DNA from: JBBUX01 sp037445775
GTDB taxonomy: Bacteria; Actinomycetota; Coriobacteriia; Anaerosomatales; PHET01
Assembly: GCA_037445775.1 (NCBI GenBank)
Contig: JBBIJX010000020.1
Coordinates: 1-26,733, forward strand
Reading direction: 5' to 3'
Length of the DNA: 26,733 nucleotides
In this document: positions 17,304 through 23,028 of the stretch, piece by piece
How the letters are laid out: the number at the start of each line of letters is the position of its first letter
How positions within the stretch are numbered: the first letter of the stretch is position 1
Program-made: the position numbers and the translations under genes
The notes under the pieces: model-generated
The model's input: the letters and a program-made list of their open reading frames with translations, nothing else
The model's database searches: none
Told to the model about the DNA's origin: nothing

Positions 17304-17347
17304 CCCGTCCGTGCGACATGGGCATGCGCCCGGCTGCGCACCAGCCG

Positions 17348-17533
17348 CTACATCCCGAGGAAGCTCATCAGCTCCCACACCAGGAATGCGGGCCAGAAGA
17401 ACGCCTTGAAGAACCCCACCACCCCGCCCCAGAAGCTGGTAGCCGCCTGCAGGTTGTAGACCACCGCACCCAGCCAGCCTAGCCCGTACACCGCGCCGGC
17501 GCCGGCCGCCGTTCCGTTGCCACGTGCCGCCAT
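17348..17533 (-). CDS. Small membrane protein, 61 aa
   Basis: This short protein has a Gly/Ala-rich N-terminus, then YGLGWLGAVVYNLQAATSFW and VVGFFKAFFWPAFLVWELM, giving two hydrophobic helices. Small proteins of this composition and pattern occur in many bacteria without an assigned function. The ATG is preceded by GAAGGGGGAAAG, a strong ribosome-binding site; an upstream ATG in frame would add nine residues. It converges with the 120-aa gene, 44 bp away. Confidence 0.7.
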   Translation of the reverse strand: MAARGNGTAAGAGAVYGLGWLGAVVYNLQAATSFWGGVVGFFKAFFWPAFLVWELMSFLGM

Positions 17534-17630
17534 CGCTTTCCCCCTTCGGTAGGCGCCCACCCCTGAGGCGCGCCCAATCGATCCATTGCCGCCGCGCCAA
17601 CACGGTCAACTCACGAGTATATCCCGACGA

Positions 17631-17667
17631 AAATCAAGAAGAGCCGCCGAACGCCCGGCGGCTCTTC
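17631..17667 (-). terminator. Intrinsic terminator downstream of tRNA-Phe
   Basis: A 12-bp perfect stem (GAAGAGCCGCCG / CGGCGGCTCTTC, loop of 6) lies about 10 bp after the tRNA-Phe 3' end on the minus strand and is followed by TTGATTTTCG, a short T-rich stretch. It is the strongest terminator-like structure in the window. Confidence 0.8.
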
Positions 17668-17677
17668 GTCACAACGA

Positions 17678-17753
17678 TGGTGGCCAGAGACGGACTTGAA
17701 CCGCCGACACGGGGATTTTCAGTCCCCTGCTCTACCAACTGAGCTACCTGGCC
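17678..17753 (-). tRNA. tRNA-Phe (GAA)
   Basis: A 76-nt tRNA with CCA encoded. The acceptor stem begins GGCCAGG, the D-loop has GTTGGTAGAGC, the anticodon arm is GGGGA-CTGAAAA-TCCCC with anticodon GAA, and the T-arm has GGTTCAAGTCC. The discriminator base is A. All four stems pair. It is followed by an intrinsic terminator and lies 107 bp downstream of hgcB. Confidence 0.97.
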
Positions 17754-17789
17754 GTGTGCGTGCCCACGTATGGTAGCGACGGGCGCGGG

Positions 17790-17821
17790 GAGCGTCAAAC
17801 GACGCGCTCGCGGCGAGCGCG
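17790..17821 (-). terminator. Hairpin after hgcB, candidate operon terminator
   Basis: An 8-bp perfect stem (CGCGCTCG / CGAGCGCG, 3-nt loop) lies 40 bp after the hgcB stop. On the minus strand it is followed by TCGTTTGACG, with only three consecutive Ts, so termination is plausible but not strong. Confidence 0.4.
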
Positions 17822-17860
17822 AGCATGCGCTCCACGCACGGCCGCTTCTCGGTTCCGGCG

Positions 17861-18154
17861 TCAGCAACAGTCGCCCGGCGTGCAGTCGCACGTGGGCTCG
17901 GTCCCGTGGATCCAGCCGTTGATGATGGCAGCCGCGCAGCCCACGCCTGCATTGACCGAGATCGCCCCGTAAGCGCAGTTGCGCCGGCAAGCGCCGCACT
18001 CGATGCAGGCTCCCCGGTCCACGAGCACGGCGACGCTCCCATCCATCGCGAACGCGCCGTGCGGGCAGACCTCGACGCATCGACGGCAGCCCCTGCACTT
18101 AGACGAGTCGTACTCGAGCGACACGGCGTCCTCGATGTAGCGCAGTCCGCTCAC
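17861..18154 (-). CDS. hgcB: HgcB, 2[4Fe-4S] ferredoxin of mercury methylation
   Basis: HgcB is thought to supply low-potential electrons to the corrinoid of HgcA and to handle Hg(II) with its extra cysteines. The 97-aa product has two CxxCxxCxxxC clusters (Cys20/23/26/30 and Cys50/53/56/60). It also has the family-specific GVGCA with Cys73 and ends in CC (Cys96/97), the terminal cysteine pair typical of HgcB. The CIECGACRRNCAYGAI segment fits the family. The start is GTG: AAAGGGG lies 10 bp upstream, and earlier in-frame sequence is inside hgcA. It starts 4 bp after the hgcA stop, so the two are surely co-translated. Ordinary ferredoxins lack Cys73 and the terminal CC, which is why I am confident. 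Confidence 0.93.
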   Translation of the reverse strand: MSGLRYIEDAVSLEYDSSKCRGCRRCVEVCPHGAFAMDGSVAVLVDRGACIECGACRRNCAYGAISVNAGVGCAAAIINGWIHGTEPTCDCTPGDCC

Positions 18155-18158
18155 GGCG

Positions 18159-19184
18159 TCAGAACCCCTTTCCCACAAACGCCGACGCCAGCCACAGCAC
18201 CGCGGCGACGGCCGCCCCGGCCATCTGGAACGGCAGCGCCCGGCGCATCTCACGCTCGACGCCAGAGGGCGACGTTATGGGAGACGTCCCCGTGAAGTTC
18301 ATCGCGACGAACGAGGTGATGGTCACGACCGCGACCGCCGCCCCAAGCGCCGCAAGTCCGCCGACAACCGGCGCCACCAAGGCGTAGAGCACAGCCCCGG
18401 CCACCGCCCCCACGAGCGCCCCCTTCGCGGCGAACGCGCGAAACGGCAGCCACGGCAGAAGCACCGGCGTGATGAGCGCGCCACACAACAGCCCCGCGAA
18501 GCCGACGAGTAAGGCGATGCCGCCGCGAGAGATGACCGCGTCGGGCGAGAAGCCCCAGCGCCCTACCCCGCTCGCGAGTGCCACGAGCGCCAGCATACCC
18601 AGGGTGCGCGGCCGCCACGCTACGGACAGCTCGACGCCCGTCAGTGCGAGGCGCTCGGCGACGGTGAACGTCACGCGGCGCATATGTTCGGTGGCTCTCA
18701 TGCCCGTGGCGAGGAACGCGGGGATGTCGGAGGCGCGCACCGGCCCGTACACGACGCGAAAGCCCGTGATCGCCTGCACCGCGTGCGCCTCGACGCCGGG
18801 CGCCGCGAGCTGGGGCAAGACGAGCGTGGTGTGGTCGACGACATCCATGAGGCCGGACTCGATCACGCGGCGGCAGACCTCGGTGGTCGAGAGCGTCCCT
18901 TTCCCCGCCGCGCACCAGACGTTGATGCCCTTGGTGTCGAGCACGAGCAGCCACGCGTCGACACCCGCGAGGTTCGAGCGAAGCGTATCGAACGTCAGCT
19001 TCCAGTTCGCCGTCACGAGCACGGGCGATACGGCCGACGGGGATCCGACGCGGTAGAGGCCCGGCTCGACGCGGTAGGCGTGGCGGGCGATGTTGAGGCG
19101 CATGCGTAGCGCGCCCGCCCGATCGCGCCATGTGAGCGCCGTCGTGACTGACGGGACACTCGCCGCGATGTCAGGCACGTGCAT
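18159..19184 (-). CDS. hgcA: HgcA, corrinoid methyltransferase of mercury methylation
   Basis: HgcA carries a cobalamin that transfers a methyl group to Hg(II), giving methylmercury, and is anchored in the cytoplasmic membrane. The 341-aa product has the corrinoid-binding domain related to the acetyl-CoA pathway corrinoid protein: SPVLVTANWKLTFDTLR, the cap-helix motif NVWCAAGKGT with the cobalt-ligating Cys91, then LVLPQLAAPGVEAHAV and VVYGPVRASDIPAFL. From about residue 194 there are five membrane helices, including the conserved AMNFTGTSPITSPSGVEREM. The start is the ATG of MHVPDIAAS, overlapping the phosphoesterase end by 14 bp. The 43 codons upstream in frame are inside the phosphoesterase. 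The membrane domain and the NVWCAAGK motif distinguish it from the cytoplasmic acetyl-CoA pathway protein. Confidence 0.95.
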   Translation of the reverse strand: MHVPDIAASVPSVTTALTWRDRAGALRMRLNIARHAYRVEPGLYRVGSPSAVSPVLVTANWKLTFDTLRSNLAGVDAWLLVLDTKGINVWCAAGKGTLSTTEVCRRVIESGLMDVVDHTTLVLPQLAAPGVEAHAVQAITGFRVVYGPVRASDIPAFLATGMRATEHMRRVTFTVAERLALTGVELSVAWRPRTLGMLALVALASGVGRWGFSPDAVISRGGIALLVGFAGLLCGALITPVLLPWLPFRAFAAKGALVGAVAGAVLYALVAPVVGGLAALGAAVAVVTITSFVAMNFTGTSPITSPSGVEREMRRALPFQMAGAAVAAVLWLASAFVGKGF

Positions 19185-19896
19185 CGCCTTCCCCGGACTC
19201 GAACGCGACGCGGTGGAATGTGACGCCGACGCGCTGGGCGGACTCCCGTGCGCCGTCGACGACGACCTCGACCCAGCACGCGCGCGGGTCGCCGTCCTTC
19301 GGCTTGCCCACACTGCCGTCGCTCACCCAATGCGCGACTTCGCCGCTAGCGAGCGCGACGGTGCGGTGGTACGGGATGTGGACGTGCCCCACGCAGATGA
19401 GGTCGGCGTTCGCCTCTTCGGCGAGTTTCGCGAGGTGGTGGTCGGGGCGGTCCGGGAGCAGGTACTCGTTGATGCGCCGCGGGGAGCCGTGGCAGAGGAG
19501 CACACGCACGCCCTCGGCCTCGAAGCGCACCTCATCGACGAGGTCGGCGAGGTAGGCGTGCTCGGCGTCGTCAAGGGCCGCGTCGGTGCGCGCGTAGCTC
19601 TCGGCGCCCTCGGCCTCGGCCTCGGGCGTCCCGTAGTAGCAGCCGCAGCCGCCCTTACGATGCCCGATGCCGTCGTCGTAGTTGCCGCGGATGACCGCGT
19701 CGCCGGTGGCGCGCACGCGCGCGATCACGCCGGAGGGGTCGGCGCCGTAGCCCACGAGGTCGCCCAGGCAGTAGCGCACCGCGATGCCGTGTTCGGCGAT
19801 GTCGGCGAGGACGGCCTCGAGCGCGGGCACGTTCGCGTGGATGTCGCTGTAGAGCGCGAAGCGGTGCACGTCAGGCCTTCCGGTCGACTCGCTCAC
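19171..19896 (-). CDS. Calcineurin-like metallophosphoesterase inside the hgc operon
   Basis: This cytoplasmic di-metal phosphoesterase of 241 aa has the motifs in order: D18-x-H20 in SDIHANVPAL, GDLVGYG with Asp46, GNYDD with Asn72 (the canonical motif is GNHD, so Tyr replaces His), LLCHGSP, and GHVHIPY. This is the YfcE/ApaH-like single-domain class. The substrate is unknown. Its GTG start immediately follows the arsR stop with no base between, and GGAGATGG inside arsR serves as the ribosome-binding site. Its end overlaps hgcA by 14 bp. This places a phosphoesterase between the regulator and hgcA, and I know of no assigned role for one in mercury methylation. Confidence 0.9.
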   Translation of the reverse strand: MSESTGRPDVHRFALYSDIHANVPALEAVLADIAEHGIAVRYCLGDLVGYGADPSGVIARVRATGDAVIRGNYDDGIGHRKGGCGCYYGTPEAEAEGAESYARTDAALDDAEHAYLADLVDEVRFEAEGVRVLLCHGSPRRINEYLLPDRPDHHLAKLAEEANADLICVGHVHIPYHRTVALASGEVAHWVSDGSVGKPKDGDPRACWVEVVVDGARESAQRVGVTFHRVAFESGEGDARA

Positions 19897-20226
19897 CTAG
19901 CATCCATCTCCAGCGTCGCATGCGGCAAGCGTGCCAGTGAGGTGTCCCACCGCGACGGCGAACCGGTCGAGCGTCGCCCGGTTCAGGCAGTAGGTTGCCG
20001 CGGTGCCCACAGGTGACGAGCACACAACACCCGCCTCGCGCAGCACGCGCAGGTGCTCGGAGACGGTCGACTGGGCGAGCGGGAGCTCGGTGAAGACGTC
20101 GTGGCCCCGGCACTCGGTCTGGCGCGCAAGCAGCTCGACGATGCGCACGCGCGCGGGATGCGCGAAAGCCTTGGCGAGGGCGGCGAACTCCTCGGCCGAG
20201 AGGTCCGTGCGGTACGTGACGCTCAT
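19897..20226 (-). CDS. ArsR/SmtB-family transcriptional regulator
   Basis: The 109-aa winged-helix repressor has FAHPARVRIVELLA, then the recognition helix ELPLAQSTVSEHLRVLREAG and a wing that includes SPVGTAATYCLN. Cysteines at 39, 69, 80, 103 and 109 could bind a soft metal or metalloid; the terminal CDAGDGC is notable. Family members release their operator on binding As(III), Sb(III), Cd(II), Zn(II) or similar. The start ATG has GGAAGGGCGG upstream. It is the first gene of the arsR - phosphoesterase - hgcA - hgcB run, with a promoter and dyad upstream that suggest autoregulation. ArsR-type regulators near hgcAB have been reported in other methylators. The inducer here is not evident. Confidence 0.93.
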   Translation of the reverse strand: MSVTYRTDLSAEEFAALAKAFAHPARVRIVELLARQTECRGHDVFTELPLAQSTVSEHLRVLREAGVVCSSPVGTAATYCLNRATLDRFAVAVGHLTGTLAACDAGDGC

Positions 20227-20264
20227 GACGGTCCGCCCTTCCGGGGCTCAGCGTGCGGGGCTTC

Positions 20265-20287
20265 ATCGTTCATCGACGAAATACGAT
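20265..20287. promoter_or_regulatory. 23-bp imperfect palindrome, candidate ArsR operator
   Basis: The dyad is ATCGT-N3-TCG-A-CGA-N3-ACGAT, centred on 20276, with 8 of 11 positions paired. It overlaps the -10 element and likely start site of the arsR-hgcAB promoter, the usual arrangement for an ArsR-family repressor. Confidence 0.55.
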
Positions 20288-20311
20288 AATGCGAAGACGC
20301 TGCGAATGCAA
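20283..20311 (-). promoter_or_regulatory. Promoter of the arsR-hgcAB operon
   Basis: Reading the minus strand, the -35 is TTGCAT (20311-20306), the spacer 17 bp, and the -10 TATCGT (20288-20283). It lies 57 bp upstream of the arsR ATG. The spacing is ideal, although the -10 matches only four of six consensus positions. Confidence 0.55.
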
Positions 20312-20381
20312 CCCGTGTCTCGCGCGAAGCGTACTGGGGAATACTTCCACCAAGGTGCGACGAGGATTGGGGTTGAGGGTC

Positions 20382-21068
20382 ATGGCCGGCGAAACGAAGC
20401 GTGCTGACGTCCTGCAGTTCATCTACTCGTTCTTCCTTGGACTGCTTATAGTCGTGTTCATCGGGGTCGGGGTGTGGACGTTCTACCCCGAGCCCTTCCA
20501 GCGGCAGAGCGAAGAGCAGCGTGAGATCGATCGCCTATACCGGCAGATGGGCAACATCCAGGGCAAGGACGGCACGACAACGCCCGCCGAACAGGCGCGA
20601 ATCGAAGAACTTCAGCGCAAGATCGACGCCCTCAACGACAAGATGCAGGGCTCACGCGACCAGTGGGCGGTCAACACGAGCATCATCCTGTTGGGTTTCG
20701 CCACGCTGCTGATGGCGATCTCGCTGCTGCTGCCTGAGCACATGAAGGTGTTCAGCAACGGGGTGCTGCTGGGAGGCGTCTTCAGCGTCATCTACGGAAC
20801 GGGATGGTCGTTCGCGGGCGGGGACTCGCGGGCGCGATTCTTCGTCGTGGCGGTCGCGCTCGCGCTCAGCGTCGCAATCGGCTACCTGCGCTTCGTCCGC
20901 GAGCGCAAGGACAAGGCGGCCGCGGTCGCCGAGACATCGGAGGGAGGCGAGGCCACCGTGGCGGCTACCCCCGCGTTCGCCGAGCTCACGTCCCGCGTCG
21001 AAGAGCTCGAGCGGCGCACCTCGGCGGCGGCCGTGGCTCTCGGGGCGCACGGGGATCGAGGGGACTAG
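20382..21068 (+). CDS. Membrane protein with coiled-coil segment, unknown function
   Basis: The 228-aa protein has an N-terminal membrane helix (FIYSFFLGLLIVVFIGVGVW), then a charged soluble part with a coiled coil (EEQREIDRLYRQMGN, ARIEELQRKIDALNDKMQ). Three further helices follow (NTSIILLGFATLLMAISLLL, GVLLGGVFSVIYGTGW, FFVVAVALALSVAIGYLRF) and a charged tail with FAELTSRVEELERRT. I do not recognise the family. The ATG after GAGGGT was chosen; the frame opens 43 codons earlier but across the divergent arsR promoter. It is divergent from arsR and may share regulation through the 155-bp spacer, though nothing shows this. Confidence 0.75.
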   Translation: MAGETKRADVLQFIYSFFLGLLIVVFIGVGVWTFYPEPFQRQSEEQREIDRLYRQMGNIQGKDGTTTPAEQARIEELQRKIDALNDKMQGSRDQWAVNTSIILLGFATLLMAISLLLPEHMKVFSNGVLLGGVFSVIYGTGWSFAGGDSRARFFVVAVALALSVAIGYLRFVRERKDKAAAVAETSEGGEATVAATPAFAELTSRVEELERRTSAAAVALGAHGDRGD

Positions 21069-21097
21069 CGGGAACCGTCGCAGGGTAGGCCGTCCGC

Positions 21098-22093
21098 CTA
21101 CTTGACGATGTGCACCCTAGTGCCCACCGGCACGAGCGGGTAGAGCGCCTCGACGTCCTCGCGCAGCATTCGCACGCAGCCATGACTCGCTGCACTGCCG
21201 ATCGAGTAACGCTTCGTCGTGCCATGGATGCGGATGCCCGGCGCGTTCAGGTAGAGGGCGCGCGTCCCCAGCGGGTTGGAGACGCTCGGCCCGATCACAG
21301 CCGGCATGTTCGCCGCCCACGCGCTTCCGGGGTTGCGCCACGTGGGCCACTTGACCTTGCCAGTCACCTTGAAGGTGCCGGTGGGCGTCGGGTGCGAGCG
21401 CGTCCCAATAGCGCAACGGTACTTCTTGACCAACTTGCCACCGTCGAATAGACGGATCCTGCGTTCCGAGAGGTCGACGCCGACGGCCTTGCCGAGGTCC
21501 TTGGTACGGATCTTCTGGGGAGCTGTGACCGTCCCATACATCGCGGTTTGGGTGGTGAGCGTCGACTTAGACGACGCGAGCATGCTCGCAACGCGGCTGC
21601 GCAGGTCCGCTGCGGTCGCGGCTCGATCGAGCCTGCGTCCGGCGGCACCCTTGTCCACCTTCACGCCTCTCTTCACGTAGACGTAGGCGGCGTTGCGCGG
21701 AGCTACGTCGACTTTCGCGGCACGCGTCGAGACCCAGTCGCGGACACCGGCCGAGCGGACCCTGAACGCCGGCGCTATGACGGTGCCAGGCACGGTTTCG
21801 GTGGCGTACGCCGACGCGAGCATCTGTGCGGCGTCGACCACTAGAACCGACGCCGGCCTGAACGTCCAAGTGCGCCCGTCGATGGTGACGGCGACGGGAG
21901 GCAGCGCAGGAATGGTGGCCGAGGCCACGATCGCCGCAATCGCCTCAGTCTCCGACATACCCTGGAGCTGGCGCCCGAAGGCGTAGCAGTCGTTAGGGAC
22001 CGGCCCGCGGTCGGCCGCGAACGCGGGGACGGCGGCGCAAGCCGCGACGAGGGTGAGTGAGAGCGCGATGATGCGTGCGAGCTGCCGTGACAT
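21098..22093 (-). CDS. L,D-transpeptidase (YkuD domain), secreted
   Basis: This enzyme cross-links peptidoglycan through L,D-bonds outside the membrane. The 331-aa product has a signal peptide (MSRQLARIIALSLTLVAACA, cleavage likely after VPAFA), a middle region of the peptidoglycan-binding type with TIDGRTWTFRPASVL, then the YkuD catalytic domain. That domain shows DLSERRIRLFDGGKLVKKY, TPTGTFKV, IRIHGT and SHGCVRM, with catalytic Cys306. The ATG chosen is the one beginning the signal peptide; a longer frame lacks a good start. It converges with the membrane protein gene, and a 6-bp stem (GTAGGC/GCCTAC) spans its stop. Confidence 0.93.
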   Translation of the reverse strand: MSRQLARIIALSLTLVAACAAVPAFAADRGPVPNDCYAFGRQLQGMSETEAIAAIVASATIPALPPVAVTIDGRTWTFRPASVLVVDAAQMLASAYATETVPGTVIAPAFRVRSAGVRDWVSTRAAKVDVAPRNAAYVYVKRGVKVDKGAAGRRLDRAATAADLRSRVASMLASSKSTLTTQTAMYGTVTAPQKIRTKDLGKAVGVDLSERRIRLFDGGKLVKKYRCAIGTRSHPTPTGTFKVTGKVKWPTWRNPGSAWAANMPAVIGPSVSNPLGTRALYLNAPGIRIHGTTKRYSIGSAASHGCVRMLREDVEALYPLVPVGTRVHIVK

Positions 22094-22186
22094 GGGAGAC
22101 CTCGGACGAACGTGCAGGCGCGGTACTGCGTGCAGTATACGGGCGCCAAAGGCCATCGCGCCACTTGTGATTCGCGGAGTGTGCAG

Positions 22187-22645
22187 TCAGCCGCCGCGCG
22201 CGTCGCGAACAACGCGTTCGAGCTGCTCGATGAAGTGCTCACGGTCCTCGTCGGTGAACGCGGCCGGACCCTTGTGACGCCCGCCGGCGCGCCTGAGCTT
22301 CGCCTGCTCATGGCGCACCTCAAGCTCCGCATCGATCGTCGCGAGATGATAGATGCGTCCACGCACGCCGATCGCGCGCGCCCCGCGCCCCAGCACCATC
22401 GCTGCGAGGCCGATGTCCTGGGTCACGACCACGTCGTCGGGCGCGAGGCCCTCGACGATGGCGAAGTCCGCCGCGTCGCGGCCCCCGCTCACGACGAGTC
22501 CACTGACGCCGGAGCGGCGCGTGTAGCGCTCGAGGTTCTGCGTCGCATTGGCGACGAGCACGACCTGCAGGCCTTGCGACCGTGCGACGCCGATCGCCTC
22601 GCGGGTCACGGGACAGGCATCCGCGTCAATGTAGACGGTGGTCAT
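22187..22645 (-). CDS. UPF0178 / YaiI-YqxD family protein
   Basis: The 152-aa protein has the family pattern YIDADACPVTREAIGVA, NATQNLERY, a DAADFAIVEGLAPDDVVVTQDIGLA run and the end FTDEDREHFIEQLERV. The conserved acidic residues place it in the PIN-like superfamily, so nuclease activity is possible, but the family has no settled function. The ATG has AGGACTCC upstream. It is the last chromosomal gene before the tRNA-Asp remnant that marks the island edge; 12 bp separate its ATG from the tail of a hairpin. Confidence 0.92.
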   Translation of the reverse strand: MTTVYIDADACPVTREAIGVARSQGLQVVLVANATQNLERYTRRSGVSGLVVSGGRDAADFAIVEGLAPDDVVVTQDIGLAAMVLGRGARAIGVRGRIYHLATIDAELEVRHEQAKLRRAGGRHKGPAAFTDEDREHFIEQLERVVRDARGG

Positions 22646-22657
22646 AAGGAGTCCTGA

Positions 22658-22682
22658 CGAGCCGCCCTCGAGGGGCGGCTCG
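22658..22682. terminator. Hairpin between tRNA-Asp remnant and UPF0178 gene
   Basis: A 10-bp perfect stem (CGAGCCGCCC / GGGCGGCTCG, 5-nt loop) sits 11 bp downstream of the tRNA-Asp 3' end on the minus strand. It is probably the original terminator of the tRNA-Asp gene. No T-run follows. Confidence 0.5.
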
Positions 22683-22693
22683 GTGGAGTTCGA

Positions 22694-22738
22694 TGGCGGG
22701 AGTGACGGGGCTCGAACCCGCGACCTCTGGCTTGACAG
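22694..22738 (-). other. 3' fragment of tRNA-Asp, probable attachment site of a genomic island
   Basis: The 45 nt read, on the minus strand, as anticodon loop CTGTCAA (GTC, Asp), stem GCCAG, variable AGGTC, T-arm GCGGG-TTCGAGC-CCCGT, acceptor CACTCCC, discriminator G and CCA. The sequence upstream does not pair: no CTGGC for the anticodon stem and no GGGAGTG for the acceptor stem, so the 5' half is absent. A break in the anticodon loop is a known crossover point for tyrosine integrases. The chromosome lies on the low-coordinate side and the island on the other. Confidence 0.75.
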
Positions 22739-22782
22739 TTGACTACTGGCCCAACGGACCAGAGGTCACAAGCCCGTGACCT
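22722..22782. repeat. Nested inverted repeats at the attachment site
   Basis: Two perfect inverted repeats lie side by side: GACCTCTGG (22722-22730) with CCAGAGGTC (22759-22767), and AGGTCAC (22763-22769) with GTGACCT (22776-22782). The first uses part of the tRNA-Asp stem sequence as one arm. They could be integrase core or accessory sites; this is inferred from position only. Confidence 0.45.
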
Positions 22783-22799
22783 GCGACTCTAGCATCCGT

Positions 22800-22843
22800 G
22801 CTACACGAAAAGCGTCGCATGCTACACGGATTGTGTAGCATGC
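22800..22843. repeat. GCTACACG repeats and 11-bp perfect palindrome near the island edge
   Basis: GCTACACG occurs at 22800-22807 and again at 22821-22828, and its complement GTGTAGC at 22833-22839. The last two are the arms of a perfect 11-bp inverted repeat GCATGCTACAC-N5-GTGTAGCATGC (22817-22843). Such a set may be arm-type binding sites for an integrase or excisionase, or an operator for the downstream gene. The rest of the 290-bp gap (22739-23028) shows no recognisable feature. Confidence 0.6.
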
Positions 22844-23028
22844 GCGTGCTTCAGCCAATCGGTGTCAGTCATTCAGCTATCCTTGGTTATTGGGGATTCG
22901 TGAACGCCCGAAATTCCAAATGGTCGCGCCTTGGGGGAACGCCTGCTTGGGCACTAGGCGCCGACACGCCTGAACAGGCGGACTGCACTGAGAATCGGCC
23001 GGACCATGTATTTGAGGGAGGAAGATCA

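Noticed and set aside
16758..17609. 283-aa minus-strand frame across the 120-aa gene and the small membrane gene
   Set aside because: Antisense shadow with low-complexity Arg/Gly content and no motifs; both genes beneath it have better starts and composition.
19185..19313. Longer HgcA with 43 extra N-terminal residues
   Set aside because: The extra part lies inside the phosphoesterase gene, is Ser/Arg-rich shadow sequence, and the family starts close to the MHVPDIAAS methionine.
21085..21101. Terminator hairpin between the membrane protein and L,D-transpeptidase genes
   Set aside because: It has only 6 bp of stem, overlaps a stop codon and has no T-run.
22694..22790. A complete tRNA gene at this place
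   Set aside because: The 3' half is a good tRNA-Asp, but the upstream sequence cannot form the anticodon 5' stem (GTCAA against GCCAG) or the acceptor stem, so it is a fragment.
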